Position numbers and translations under genes: made by a program
Assembly: GCA_036346255.1 (NCBI GenBank)
Contig: CM070617.1
Span: 62,001 to 126,000, forward strand
Direction of reading: 5' to 3'
From: Ampelocalamus luodianensis
Lineage: Eukaryota > Streptophyta > Magnoliopsida > Poales > Poaceae
DNA: 64,000 bases
Part shown: positions 35,214 to 48,120 of the stretch, one piece after another
Numbering within the stretch: the stretch's first letter is position 1
Layout of the letters: every line of letters starts with the position of its first letter
The notes under the pieces: generated by a model
Seen by the model: only the letters and a program-made list of their open reading frames with translations
Databases searched by the model: none
What the model was told of the DNA's origin: nothing

Positions 35214-36656
35214 CTAAGTCACTTGATACCTTTGCTATTGCTAAAGACCACAAGTGCTTCATTTCAACTACTGCCTACTAGCCTTCATAACATGCTCTTT
35301 GTTACTAGGTCGTTGTTAGTTTAAACTTGTTAAATCATATTCATATTTGCTTTCTTGTTTTAGTTTTGATTTGTTAAGGTAGTTTTCAATTCGGAAGTTG
35401 TTCTGAAAACGGAAAGTTCATATTTCAGTTTTTAGGATTGGTTTTGAACTTAGATTGTAACCTGGTTAGGAAGTCTATATAAAGAAAAGAAATCGGAAAA
35501 GTTGCATCACTCGGCTATATTGGAGCCAACTGATTACTGTCTATAATCTAAGTTTTATGTTTTTGTACCAATCTAAGTTATATTAGAACCAGTGCTCTAA
35601 TTATCTTTGCTTTGTGGAATTTCAGGTACCTCCTCTTCAGATAGCATGACATATTGGACACCTTTGTGGACTGATTTGGATTATCAGGAAGTCATTAGTT
35701 GCTCTAACGCAAGACATGTTTAGAGTTTTGATGCTGTGGAACAAAATCCTTGAGATCTCTTGATGTCATAGTTTTTTGCCTAGACCATCATGAACTTGAT
35801 ATGATTGTTGCTTCCTTTCTGTTCTGATGCGATTCAACAACTCAGTAAACATGTACCAATTGCATGCTAACTCCAAGCTTAATATCAGATGTTTCTGTAA
35901 TAGCATCACTTGTTATCCAAATTTCTAGAGGTTGTATTTAAAATTTTAATATTTTTTGAGATTTATAATCTGTGTTTTTTAAAATTTGAAATTTCTAGAC
36001 CTTTTATTCTGAATTTTTATGATTTGGGCCAATGTGGGCCGTCGCCCCCCTCCCCCTAGCATTTTTGGGATTTTTTTTTAACACCATGTATAATGTAAGC
36101 AGGGCCAAGCACTCAAGCAGGCAAGTAGAGAAAAAAAGCCTCAAGCCTGGAAGACGAGGCCTCAGGCCTAGGCGGCGGCCACTACTGAGGTTTTAGCCTC
36201 TTAGTCTTAGGAGTTGAGGTCCTGAGGAGACGAGGAGTCAGGAGAAACCCTAGTCCCTAGGGCTAGTCGGCGGCCGGCTAGGCCACATTCACAAAGCCCC
36301 TATCACAGCCAAGAAACCAAGCCACATATCACACCCCCAAAACCGCAACCGAAGGCACCTTCCCCATAACACTCTCCCTCAGTCAAGCCAACTCAAGCTC
36401 ACTTCTCAGCCTAAGGCAATAACAGCCAGCACCTCCCACTCCCATTTCCTCCCCTCCAAACTGAAAGCCAAACCACCAGCAAAACCAGCAAGCCAAGCTT
36501 CACCACCCCCTCCTACTACCAAGAGCACCCACCAGCACAAGCCAAGGCAACACCCTCAGCCACGAGGGAGTCCAGGAGACAAGGAGGCAAAGAGCCAAAG
36601 GGCCAAGGAAGGCAGTGGACGACCCGGGCAAACCTTCCCAAACCGACCAAGTAACA
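35214..36656. other. TE-derived or intergenic, no gene recognised
   Basis: AT-rich to about 36050, then C/A-rich antisense-like sequence with AAGCCAAG phrases to 36650. I see no open reading frame with domain-like content and no clear termini. Confidence 0.4.
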
Positions 36657-38799
36657 GGGTGCGTTTGGATAGAGGGATGGAATGGTCCTGTACCGAATGG
36701 TTCTGGAAATAGAAAAATTCAGTTGTTTGGTTCGGTGGATCGAACCGTTTGATTCAGGACCATATGGTTCCATCGCGAAGCATATTCGAGAAAGATTATG
36801 TACCGCGTGGTTCGATAGAATTTCCTAAACCACACGGTTCACTCTCTCGTCTCCCCATCTGCGCTCCACTCTTCGCACCCCCACCTTGTGCTTCTCTCCC
36901 CGCCCCACCTCCCGTGTGCTCTCTTCTCGCCGCGCCGCTCCTCCTCTCTTCTCCCCCCGCTCCTCTCCGAGATCTGGCCCAACCACCGCCCACATCTCCC
37001 CCGGAGAACATCATCTCCCCTCACAGAACCCCGTAGGCCACCTCGCCTCCCATGGTGTGGATTTGACGCAGAAGGATGCCCCTTCTTCCTCCCCTCCCGG
37101 ATCTGGCCGACTGCTCCTTCCGCCTCCTCCCGGATCTGACTTGATGGCTCCTTCTTCCTCCCCTGGTCTTGCTCTCATCTCGGTAATCAAAGGTATGGAT
37201 CCCAAATCCCGAATCTCCCTTGTCGGTATGGCCTGATAATGTTGTAGCATTGGTTTTGTTTGGGAAAAATTGGTATATCTGGTGCCCTCCTCCTCCCTTA
37301 TGCGCCGTTGCCGGCTGTTGTGGCCCGAGGCCCTCAATTTGTTTATCACTTGGCCTTGCCATTGTTTCGGTATGATATATGGATGAATGGATGATAGTAC
37401 TCAAGATTGGTAGAACACTAGGGATTTGCATTGCATAGTGGAACATTTCATGCATTCTGTTGATGTTTGTTTATCACTTGGGCATTGAGCATCCACTTGT
37501 TCATCCAGCTTGTTCATTAGTGCTCTAATTATATGTCACTCATGAATTATAGATGGACAACAGGAAGCTCAAAAGGAAAAAGATGTTGCATATTGATTCT
37601 GCTACATACGTAGTTGCTTGCATGATAGTTTTGTTTGTACGGTCTAGACTAAGGAGTAGGAGAGAACGTATTACATATGGCCTAATCGAGGAAAGGGATA
37701 GGATTAGAATTGATTATGTGAATACCAAAATTTGGAAGAATGAGACAACTTGTACCAACACAATTAGGCTTAAGAGAGCTCCTTTCTTTCGGTTGTGTGA
37801 AGTTTTGAGAGAGCGTTCTTTGCTCCGTGACAGCATACATGTATGTTTTTAGGAGCAAGTGGCCATGTTCCTGAACATAATTGGTCATAATCTCAAAAAT
37901 AGGCTAGTTGGAACCAATTTCACTCGGTCAGGTGAAACAGTTAGCAGATATTTTGGACTTGTCTTGCATGCCTTAGGTGAGCTACGAAATGAGCTGATTA
38001 GGCCACCTTCTTTGGAGACCCCAAGCAAAATTGCAAGAAACCCAAGATGGGATCTATTCTTTAAGGTATGATAGCTAACAAGTATACTAGAGAATTTTGG
38101 GGGAAATCGGTGGGTTACTATAATTTTTTTCTGTTTGTTGACCAAATAGGATTGCATTGGAGCCATTGATGGTACACATATAAGGGCTTCCGTTAGTACG
38201 TCTATGGAGGCAGCATTTCTTAGTAGGAAGTCATCTCCTAGTCATGGCAGCCGTAGACTTTGATCTTCGTTTCACATACGTTTTGGCTGGTTGGGAGGGG
38301 ACCGCTCATGATACTACGGTGTTAGCTGACACAATAGAGCGTAAGAATGGACTATGTGTCCCTCAAGGTAAATGGCCAGGGTGGGTGCTTTCGTTAAATA
38401 TTGTTAAATATCGTCAAATATCATTAAATGTTATCAAATTTCGAAAGTTAAAATAAATTCATTGCCTCAAAATCGACTTGGCAAAAAATATAACAATTAA
38501 CTGTTTGCAAAACTATTTTCAAACTTGAATTTAAATTCAAATCAATTTCTAAACTCAATTCTCACAATTGTAGGAGGTGAACTCACCACCTCTAGTGAGA
38601 GGGTTACTTCATCTACCAAACCAAACAGTGTCTTGAATTATCCAGAATCATTGTATACAACCAACCAAAAAAAACTCTGTATCATCTCATGCAACCAACC
38701 AAACAGACTGACTGTATCATCCCGTACAAGACGATCTCATCCTACCCATCTCATCCCGTTCCATCGTATTCAACATCATCCCACCAACCAAACGCACCC
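36657..38799 (+). mobile_element. PIF/Harbinger transposon, decayed
   Basis: The left end GGGTGCGTTTGGATAGAGGG is matched on the opposite strand by the right end GGGTGCGTTTGGTTGGTGGG (ending at 38799), giving terminal inverted repeats with a shared 12-base start followed by G/A-rich divergence. A clear 3-bp TWA duplication is not preserved (ACA left, ACC right). The element carries a transposase remnant on the plus strand. 2.1 kb is short for an autonomous element, which usually has a second (Myb-like) gene; none is seen. Confidence 0.75.
37553..38456 (+). pseudogene. PIF/Harbinger transposase remnant (DDE_Tnp_4 type)
   Basis: Exon 37553-38065 reads through one TAG at 37850-37852 and shows the helix-turn-helix part (FFRLCEVLRERSLL, EQVAMFLNIIGHN). 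After a GT-AG intron (38066-38149) comes KDCIGAIDGTHIRASV with the first catalytic Asp, then a frameshift near 38235, then MAAVDFDLRFTYVLAGWEGTAHD with the second Asp. The protein is lost after VPQGKW, before the catalytic Glu. It is therefore inactive. Confidence 0.85.
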
Positions 38800-39225
38800 A
38801 CCATTTGCCCCATTTCTTACTTGTTGCCCAATCCGAAGCCCGTCTTGTGTTGTGAACTAAAACATCTCACAGAGAGCATGCAACATTAACTACAGCAACA
38901 ACCAAAACCATCACAGAACCAAGCACCCACCCTGGCCGTAACACCACCATTTCCAGAGAACCATCAGGCCACCATCCACTTAGAATCAACACTGAAGCTA
39001 AACATGTGGTGCCCACTGAGAATCAACACCAAGCCACCACCGAACCGAAGCCCACTGCTCTCATTTACCATCACACCATACCTAGTAGCAGCACAAAGCT
39101 CCTCCAAAACCCACTGGCCATATGCCAAAATTAAAGCCGGCTTAGCGGACTAAAACGTGAAAGCAAAAGGGGCAACCCAGGTGAATGTCAATGTCGGGCC
39201 GGGGAGCAGCCGGGTGCATGGGTGA
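38800..39225. other. Short unassigned stretch left of the chromovirus
   Basis: C/A-rich sequence with repeated ACCAAGC/CACCA phrases, like 36300-36650, suggesting that the PIF element inserted into one older block. No gene seen. Confidence 0.4.
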
Positions 39226-42200
39226 TGTAACAGCCCTAATTTAGGGTTTGTATTTCAAATGTAAAATTTTGAGGAGAAATAAAAACTTTTGATGCCTCAT
39301 GAAGTCATTTGGAAGTTTTCCAAATTTTCCCTAAACAAATTCCATTTTCTAAGGTTTAATTCTTGTGAATGGAAATTGTTGCCAACAAATTCTTGACCTT
39401 GAACTTGTGATCATCCTCTGCAAATATTTTTCCTATCATCTTGAACATCCTAGCTTCCTCCCTGAATTATTTCACAATTTTTAGATTTTATTTGCTATTT
39501 CAAATGCCCAAGTCAAACCAGTTTAGAAATCTGGTCAAACCTCTGGACAGCAGCTTGTGAATTTTATTGGGAGAAATATAGTGCATGAAAACTCATGGAA
39601 AAATTACACAAGGTTGTCCTCTGTCCCAGTAAGCTTCCACAAAAATTTCAGAATTTTTGGAGCTCTGGAACTACCTCTAAAAATTCCCAAAACCCTCTCT
39701 GTCTTTCTAATTCAAATCTGAAATCACTGTTCCTCGGGTTCAAACCCCACTTGGGCTCGAGTCCGACCGCACCTAATGGACTCGGCCGCACGCGCCAGAT
39801 GCACCGTGTGAGCCCGATGGTGTCGTTGTCCGATGAAGATCGAGCGGTCCACGTTGCTTGCCTCGTCGACTGTCCAGAATGCATACACCAATCTCAGCCG
39901 TCCATCTCAGATCTAGCGGTCAGCACAATCTTGATCGAGTCAAACCAGCTCATCGCGCCGCATCAGACCTTGACTCGCACCGCTTTGTCACAGTCGCTGA
40001 CAAGTGGACCCTACAATCGAGTCGCCCTCGTCTTCTCGCGACTCACCGGAGCTCACGGCCGCGCGCGCATGCTCGCCACGTACCTCGTCGCTGCCACCTT
40101 TTTGTCCTCGTGTCAGTCCGAGAAGCATCGCCGGGGTCTCATCTACCCACCGAGCCCATCCACTATCCTTCGCGTCCATTCTCGTGCCTTCTCGCCCAAA
40201 TTTCCTCCTCGTGGGAGAAGAACCCGAGCGTAATACCGCCTAATCGGGAGCGCTTTGAGCCAGCGTCGCACCATCGTGATCCACTCTATTCGCGCCTCCA
40301 TTTTGCCCATCCGGATCATCAAGATCCGGTGGATCGCTGGAGCAACTTCATCGTCTTCGCTTCCGGCAGCCTCGGCCCCGCGAGCTTGCTAGCGTTCTGG
40401 TGAGTCTCAAGCCTCAGACCAAACTTGATCGCAATGCTCCACTGATGCTCACGGTGGGTTCGTTTGTGTCTTTGGTGCATCACGGAGGGTGTGCGACCCT
40501 TCTTCTCCGAGCACGGTGATCCGCCGTATCACACCCGGCGCCACCGCCCTCCTCCGTCATCGAGGATCGTGGGCGATCGTTCTGTGCCATCGCGATCTCT
40601 AGCGCGCTCCCCAAGTCTACTCGTGGACCATAGTGGCTCGCCTGAAGCCTCTTCTTCGTCTCGCTCGCCGCCGCGAGCCCGATTCCGTCGACCATCGGAC
40701 TCGCGTCGTCGCCAACAAGTTCGTGAGGTTGCCTGCGCACTGGAGGTGTCACTCTCGAGCCCGGAGCGCCTCTCCTTCACCAGTTCGCCTACCTCGCCGT
40801 CGCGCGACGGGCTCCAAACAAGTCGCCGTGGTTAGGTGATAACCCTGTCTTTAAGCGTTTAAGCACTCTTTGATCTCGTGAGTATGACTTGTGGGCCTCG
40901 AGATAAAACGTGGTTAAAATCTTAACCTGCACCGGTTTAAAACCCCTTTGTGTCGCTGTCATATGGGCCCATGCTGTCAGTTAGTGGGTGTGTAACCCTT
41001 GGCGATACGTTTTCTCTGTCGGGAAACGTATTTCTCTGTATGTATTTGTTAGGGTTGCACTTTGATAAGCCGAAGACGTATTCTTAGAATACGCCTTCGA
41101 CGTCACCGTTGGCGCTGCTGAGTCAAGTTTGACCTGGTTGCCGTTTTTCGCGCGGGTCCACCTGTCTGTGGCTGTGGCTAGCTCGCTGTGGGTAGAAAAA
41201 GGAATAAATGCTTTAGTATTTCTGTAATGTGTTTTCTGTTGCACTGTTAATTCATTTAAACTTAGAAAATGCATAACTAATTCAATTTTTATCTAAATCG
41301 CATGAATCCAGTGCTGTTAATTTTCATTTTAAATGTGGTATTTACTAAAATTAGTTTCAACCTTGTATCTGTAGCAAAAATCTGTTAATTAATTAAAGGA
41401 TGTTTTATGTATCTTCTAAATTAGAAAATGTATATCTCTTTCAATAATTGTCCAAATCCAGTGAAACCAATTCTGTAAAATTTCATTTTTAGTATACTAA
41501 TATTCAGGATAGGTTTTAGATACTGTTTCTGTCCATGAAAATTTGTTAAGCAATTAACTAGTGTTTTGATGTATTTTTAGCTTAGAGAATTCATAGAAAA
41601 TTCTTAATAACTTAAAATGATTTGTTCTCTGTTTCTAAAATTTTGTTATATCATGCTTAGGTTGCTGTGTGAGTTTGGTATGTTTTGTTGTTATTGTGTG
41701 GTTGAGTTTTGTCGGTGTTATTCGCTCTTATTCGCTGTTATTTGTTTTATCGTTAGGCTTCGATATTTGCGGCAACCCTGAGAGCGATCCTCTGCAACAG
41801 GTTGAGCATTCTGAGCAACAGCAGCCAGGCAAGCAGTTTGATCATGACAATCCCAGTATTTTAAAGTCTAATATTTTGTTTCAGCTGTATGTATGCATTG
41901 CTTAATTTGTGTTAAATTGATTAGTTAAATCCAGAGTGCATATCTTTGTAGTCAAAATATCGATCTCTACTACCGAGCCTAGGTTATTTGCTTTGTGATT
42001 AGAGGTTGGATGATCTCTTGTCACTTAGTAGATCCGGGTCAACTTGCTTAGACATGCTTAGCTAACGGTCAGAGTGGCGGTTATCGACTTTAGCTCAGAG
42101 CCTTGATCACACAAAAATTATTAAAACTTTATAGTTCAAACATTTTGCTATGTTACTTGTGAAAACTAAAAATGAAAACAAAATAATTTGGACTTGGGCA

Positions 42201-43408
42201 CAACGGTAAGACGGTGTGATCTGTTGGGTGTGATTGGAAAGGTGCCCGAGTCGATTAAGGACCGAAAGTTACTTGCGCCACGCATCTTGAGCATTTTGCG
42301 TACTAACCACACTAGAGTATATGGGACCTCTCTTGACCTAGTACTTTGGCGTGTATTGGCTCCGGTCGCAGGGGTCGCGGGAGGGATGGAGGTGGGAGCA
42401 TGGTAGTTGTCAGAAAAGCTTTATCCCGAGTGGGTAGTTGTCTTTTCGCTTTACCATGTAAGCGTATGAATTTCTATCCATACGAGCGGCTCGTAGTTAA
42501 TACACAATATTGGAAAAAGTCTCGTAGGACTTAGTGCGTGCGGCATACCTTGGAGTGTGCTTTGGCTTAAAGCGATGCAAGTGTGGGTACATTGGTACAC
42601 CCTGCGGGGTTTAAAACTATTCGAATAGCCTCGCCCTAGGTTATGGACACGCTCGGATACGCCCGTAAGAACTAGACTACAACATTTAAATTAAAACTTG
42701 ATGGGTGGCGAATGCGGGGATTAGGTGCTATGTGGTGGTGACTATTGGGATAGTCACTTCTAGGTGGTCACTTGTATCTACCTTTATTTGTGATTATTTC
42801 AATATTAAAATGAATTGTAAATTTGCCTTCAAATTGTATTACATTATTGCAAACAAATCGGCTTTGTGCAAATGAAACATATGGCCTCCACCAAATAAGC
42901 TTCGCATGTAGTCTATGAGCAGTGTCCGCTAGTTCACACGTCGGTCTTGCGGGTACAAAGACAATCTTTGTACTCGGTGCTTTGCTTAATGTTTTTATTG
43001 CAGAGGAAGAAGGTGAGCCCCAAGGGCCTCACTACGTGAGTCAGGTTGCCGTTTCGTGGACGACTAGACTTGGCGGTCCGGTCAGATGCCTTGTGGGTTG
43101 GAGGCACAATGATTGGCTTTGTTTATAGCCATCTTATGGCACTTTGCTTCATTTGTCGTTCTCGTTTATTTGTGTATCTTGTGGCACATCGGCCTTTATG
43201 CGTAATAACTCTACTTTTGTTTATCTTCCGTTTGGTAGTGTAGTGTTTGGACTCTATGTTTGGAATGGAGTTGATGTCTAATTTTGTACCGAGGTGTGTA
43301 TCTTGCTTTCAGGAAGTATACATATCTCGAGGATCGATTATTTGATTTGTGATGCTAGGACCGGTGGTTGGTTAAGCATTACAAGCCAAATAAATTGGGG
43401 TCCTCACA
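39226..43408 (+). repeat. 5' LTR of the chromovirus (4183 bp)
   Basis: Starts TGTAACAGCCC and ends GGGTCCTCACA. Contains a GC-rich block (39760-40840), a long AT-rich middle and the CTATTCGAATAGCCTCGCC segment at 42608. Collinear with 48121-52278; the first 500 bases are nearly identical, later parts differ mainly at CTG/CAG-type sites. Confidence 0.9.
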
Positions 43409-43412
43409 AAGT

Positions 43413-43425
43413 TGGTATCGAGTCA
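43413..43425 (+). other. Altered primer-binding site
   Basis: TGGTATCGAGTCA lies four bases after the 5' LTR, where TGGTATCAGAGCC is expected. The first seven bases match initiator tRNA-Met; the CAG that follows in intact sites is missing or changed. Confidence 0.7.
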
Positions 43426-43843
43426 TTCGACCGTAGCAACCCAAGCTTAGTCGTCTTTAGGATATTTTGAAGAAGCTTAATTTCAAAGTATAAAAGTGTT
43501 TATGAAAACCTAGGCGATTCTCAGATTTTACTCCTTACCTATCTTAGCCTTCTACTCTCATCTTACTCTAATTTGAGTTTAAAACTTGATTTCTCTCTTT
43601 CCTTTCAAAAGATAGTTACTCTGAGGTAGAATCGGTCTTTGGGAGAACCATGAGAATTAGTCTAATTAAAATTTGTGGGGGCATAAGGGTAAGATATGTA
43701 TGAGTTTGCTAAGTGTCGATTTTTGTCAATTGGTTTTGTAACTTAAAAGTCTTGTGTTTGTTTTGTCTTTGTTAGTAAGTTATTTGCGGTGGGTTGTCGA
43801 CTTCGTGTTTTAGGCTATTGTTAACTTGTCTTAGTGAAGCAGG

Positions 43844-44900
43844 ATGGCGGAGAAGCAGCGTGGCGATCAGCCAGTGGTCATGATGAGAGCTTCCCCTCCT
43901 CCGACCATGGTGAGTTCTCGCCAGATCGGCGAAACCGCATGGACGGCAGCATCTTGGAGGTTATTGCTAGGAATACCTCCACTCTGCCGGTGGTGGCGTG
44001 CACCGGACTCGCGGGGACTTGGGATTTCTCCGTCTGGCGCCGACTTTCTCCGCTCGAGGACCTCTCGATGCGGATGATTGGCTGCGCATGGTTGAGCGAA
44101 AGCTCAACATAGCTCAATGTCGAGCACAGGATAAGGCACTCTTCGCGTCCCACCGGCTTGAGGCGCGACACTCTCATGGTGGGAGAACTATCTGCGCCAT
44201 GCGGCCGCGAGCCATGTGGTCGGCGTGGGAGGAGTTCAGTCGACCTTTCGTCGAGCCCACATCCCGGATGGCTGATGAAGTGAAAAAAAGAATTCCTCGC
44301 GCTCAAGCAAGAGCGCAAATCATGATTTGAGTACCTCTACGAGTTTAATCACTTGGCTCGTTATGCTCGGGGAGGTGGCCTCGGATGAGGCTAGCGGGAG
44401 AAGTTTATGGATGGCTTGTCAGGAGGCTGCGCAGGACAAGCTATCTATAGTGGACTTCTCGACTTTCGAGCCTTGGTAGATAAGGCCATTGTTGCTGAGC
44501 ATAAGACAAAGGCGCTGGCGAGTCTCGCAAGCGCAAATGGGAGGCTCATCGGTCTACTCACACCACCTCGCTCGTCCTCGGTGGGCGACACGAGGGCTGT
44601 TCTTTTGCTCCACCGGCGCGAGGCCATCTGCACGACTCCGCCCACCGCGGGCGTGTTTGACCACGTGCGCTGCGATCCGGCAACAGGTGGCCTCGCAATC
44701 CGGCCGAGGTTACTTGTTTTCGCCGCCACAACAAGGGCCACTACGCCGCGCTTGCCCTCGAGTATTGCGGTAGCCTCGTCCTAATGGAGGGCGCGAGCGA
44801 GTGGTCACCCACGACGGAAGATTATCGAGAAGACCGAGTGCGGCGTGGTCGAGTCAACCACCTTTCGGTGATGAGGCTCGGGAGGCGCGGATGTCGTGAT
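43844..44900 (+). pseudogene. Chromovirus gag, fragmented
   Basis: Gag motifs appear in alternating frames: ...LDADDWLRMVERKLNIAQC, EFSRPFVEP, DFR/F-ALVDKAIVAEHKTKAL, and a Cys-rich remnant of the zinc knuckle near 44715 (TCFRRHNKGHYA in a shifted frame). At least six frame changes occur in 1 kb. The order agrees with a normal Ty3/gypsy gag. Confidence 0.75.
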
Positions 44901-44999
44901 GGGTACACTTCTTGTTAATTCGTCCTCTTTGCAATATTATTTGATTGAGAGCATCGCATTCTTTTATTTCAAGATCATTTGCTGCTGCTAGTGGTCTTC

Positions 45000-47900
45000 T
45001 TGTGTTCCTTTGGGAGTTCCTTTGCTCGTTCGCTCTCGGGTTGGAAATGAGGCGATATGGAATGCCGCGGTGTTCCTATTGAAGTCAAAGGGTAGGATTT
45101 TTGCAAATCTTATTACCTTTCGATTCGTGATCGGATGTGATTCTTGGCATGGATTGGTTGTCCCAACACTTGGGGCAAATCGATATGCAGAAGATTGTCT
45201 ATCTCACCGACCCTTGGTAGCGGATCGGATTTTCGCGCGGTGCAGGGCCACATCTATGTGCAATAGAGGAAGCCGACCTCATGGTCGTGGATGTTCCCAT
45301 AGTATCGACTTTGTGGATGTTTTCTGATGATTTACAGGATGCCTCGGTTCGAGACCTTGAGTTTGTCATTGAGTTCTTTGCCGTGCATCGCCCGATTTGA
45401 AGCGCCGTGTCGGATGCCTCCCAATGAATTGGAGGAGTTGAAGAAGCAATTAGGTGAGCTTCAAGCAAAGGGTTTCATCCGTCCTAGCTCATCTCCTTGG
45501 GGTTGTCGATGATCGTTGTGAAGAAGAAGGACAAGACTTTGCGCATGTGTGTTGATTATCGCCCGCTCAATGAAGTAGCGGTGAAGAACAAATATCCTCG
45601 CCCGCATCGATGATCTGTTTGACCGGTTATGCGGGCTCGGTGTTCTCCAAGATTGACACGAGATTGGGATATCATCAAGTCGGATCGAGTGAGGATATTA
45701 GAAGACGACTTTCACTACTCGTTATGGTCTTTACGAGTATACCGTCATGTCTTCGGCTTAACAATGCTCGGCATATTTCATGAACCTTATGAATTCGTAT
45801 TCATGGAATATTTGGATAAATTTGTGGTGGTCTTCATTGATGATATTCTTATCTATTCCAAGGCGAAGAAGAGCATCTTGAGCATCGAAGATAGTGTTGG
45901 GCAAATTGGGCGCATCGACTATATGCAAAGTTACGCAAATCGAGTTACGGTTGAAGGAAGTGGCATTCTTGGGCCATGTTCTATCGGTGGAGGCGTAGTT
46001 GTGGATCCCGGCAAGGTCGCGATGTTCTATCTTGGGGTCGGCCAAGTCGATCAACGATGTGCGGAGTTTTCTCGATTTAGCGGCTACTACGCGCTTTATC
46101 GAGAACTTCTCCAAGATCGCAAAACCGATGTTGAATTGCTCAAGAAGGACAAGAAGTTTGTGTGGTCCTCTGCTTGTGATGAGAGCTTTGAGGAGCTCAA
46201 ACGGCGATTGACTTGACTCAGTTCTTACTCTTCCGATGTCCACAAGAGCTTCCATATCTTTTGCGATGCCTCTCGTCGGGGACTCGGATGCGTTCTTATG
46301 CGGGAAGGCAAGCGATTGCCTATGCATCTAGGCGATTGAGACCTCATGAGCTCAATTATCCCACCCATGATTTAGAGCTTCTTCTGCTGTGGTTCATGCA
46401 CTTAAGATTTGGCGGCATTATCGATCGCAGAACATGTGTGAGGTGTATTCGATCACAAGAGCTTGAAATATTTGTTCACCCGACCGGATCTGAACCTCGA
46501 GCGAGAGGAGATGGTTGGAATTGATCAAAGATTATGACATGGGTATTGATATCATCCCTAAGAAAGCCAATGTGGTTCTTGATGCACTTAGCGAAAGGTG
46601 TATTGCAATACTACGATGATCCAAGCGACAACTGCGCTTCTTGCGAAATTCAGCGTCTCAACTTGGGTTTGGTTGAGCACAGTTCCCTTGCGCCACGATT
46701 GTACAACCGACCTTGGTAGATCAAATCAAGGCGCGACAATCGAATGATGGTGTGGGTAAAATCAAGCAGAAGATCAAGGATGGATCAGCCAAGTGTTTCA
46801 CAGAAGATGAGCACGGTGTTGTATGGTTTGGGCAGCGTCTCGTGGTCCCAAAGGTCCCCGAGTTGCGGGATATGATTCTCCAGGAGGCCCATGATTCGCC
46901 TTTGTCCATCCATCCCGGGGCCACTAAAATGTATCAAGATCTGCGTCAGAGATTCTGGTGGACTCGCATGAAGCGCGAGATTGCAGGTTCGTTGCCAGAT
47001 GTGACATATGTTGTCGCGTCAAGGCCGAGCATCAACGTCCGTGGTCTTCTTGACCCTTGCCCATACGAGTGGAAGTGGGATTACGCAGGCATGGATTTTA
47101 TCACCGGTGCGCCGTACTCTGCGAGGAAGGATGCATTATGGGTTATCATTGATCGATTGCGAAGGTGGCTCACTTCCTTCAGTGCGATCGAAGATTGATG
47201 TGAATCGGCTAGCGGATCTTTACATATCCCGCATTGTGAGCTTGCACGGCGCTGCGAACGATTGTGTCGAATCGTGGCTCTGTTCACTTCTCGGTTTTGG
47301 CATAGTCTGCGAAGCCATGGGGACCGTCTTTCTTTCATTCGGCCTATCATCCCAGATGATGGTGGACGGGCGCGTCAACGGTGCTTGAAGATATGCTCGT
47401 GCTTGTGTTCTTTCCTATGGGAAGAATTGGGAGAAGTGCCTACCGTTTGCGAATTCTCCTACAACAACGGCTTCGAGCTAGTCTCGGTATGGCACCATTT
47501 GAGGCCTTGTATGGGCGCGTCATGAGAACCCGTTGAACTGGTGGCGGGGAGAGCGGTTCCTTGGCGATTCAATTAATGAGGCGAAAGTCAAGTGCGATTG
47601 ATCGTGAGCACTTGCGCGTAGCTCGATCGAGCGAGAAGAGCTATGCGACCGGCGTCGCCGTGAGTTGAGTTTCAAGCCCAATGACTTTGTGTATCTCAAA
47701 GTCTCACCTTTGAAGGGCATCGCGTTTTGGTGTCAAGGGCAAATTGGCTCCTCGGTATGTCGGACCTACCGCATCATCGATAGAATCGAGCTGTTGCATA
47801 CAAGCTAGAATTGCGGCTACACTCGAGGGAGTGCATGATGTTTTCATGTATCGCAATTGAAGAAGTGCCTCGTGTTCGATTGAGGAAACAGTTGGAAAAT

Positions 47901-48120
47901 ATCGATGTGCGGAAGATCTGTCATATCGTGGCGCCCGTTCGTATCGTCGAAGAAGTGAGCGAGCGAGGAACCGTGTGATCAAGTTCCTTAAAGTTCGGTG
48001 GTCGAACCACTCAGAGGATGAAGCCACTTGGGAGCGGGAAGATCGTCTCAGAGCGATTACCCATCCTTCTTCTCCCAGTGATCAGAATCTCGGGGCGAGA
48101 TTCCTGTAAGGGGGGAGATT
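45000..48120 (+). pseudogene. Chromovirus pol (PR-RT-RNaseH-IN-chromodomain), fragmented
   Basis: In order and in different frames: protease tail near 45130 (DSWHGLVVPTLGAN-like), RT entry [12 protein letters not shown] and [17 protein letters not shown] (45430-45590), RT catalytic [12 protein letters not shown] at about 45820-45860, RNase H region (YASRRLRPHELNYPTHDLE, 46319-46380), integrase zinc domain (HPGATKMYQDLRQRFWW), core (WDYAGMDFITG) and the C-terminal VRWSNHSEDEATWEREDRLR at about 47995-48050. AAGGGGGGAGA (48107-48118) is the polypurine tract just before the 3' LTR. Many single-base frame breaks; not functional as read. Confidence 0.85.
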
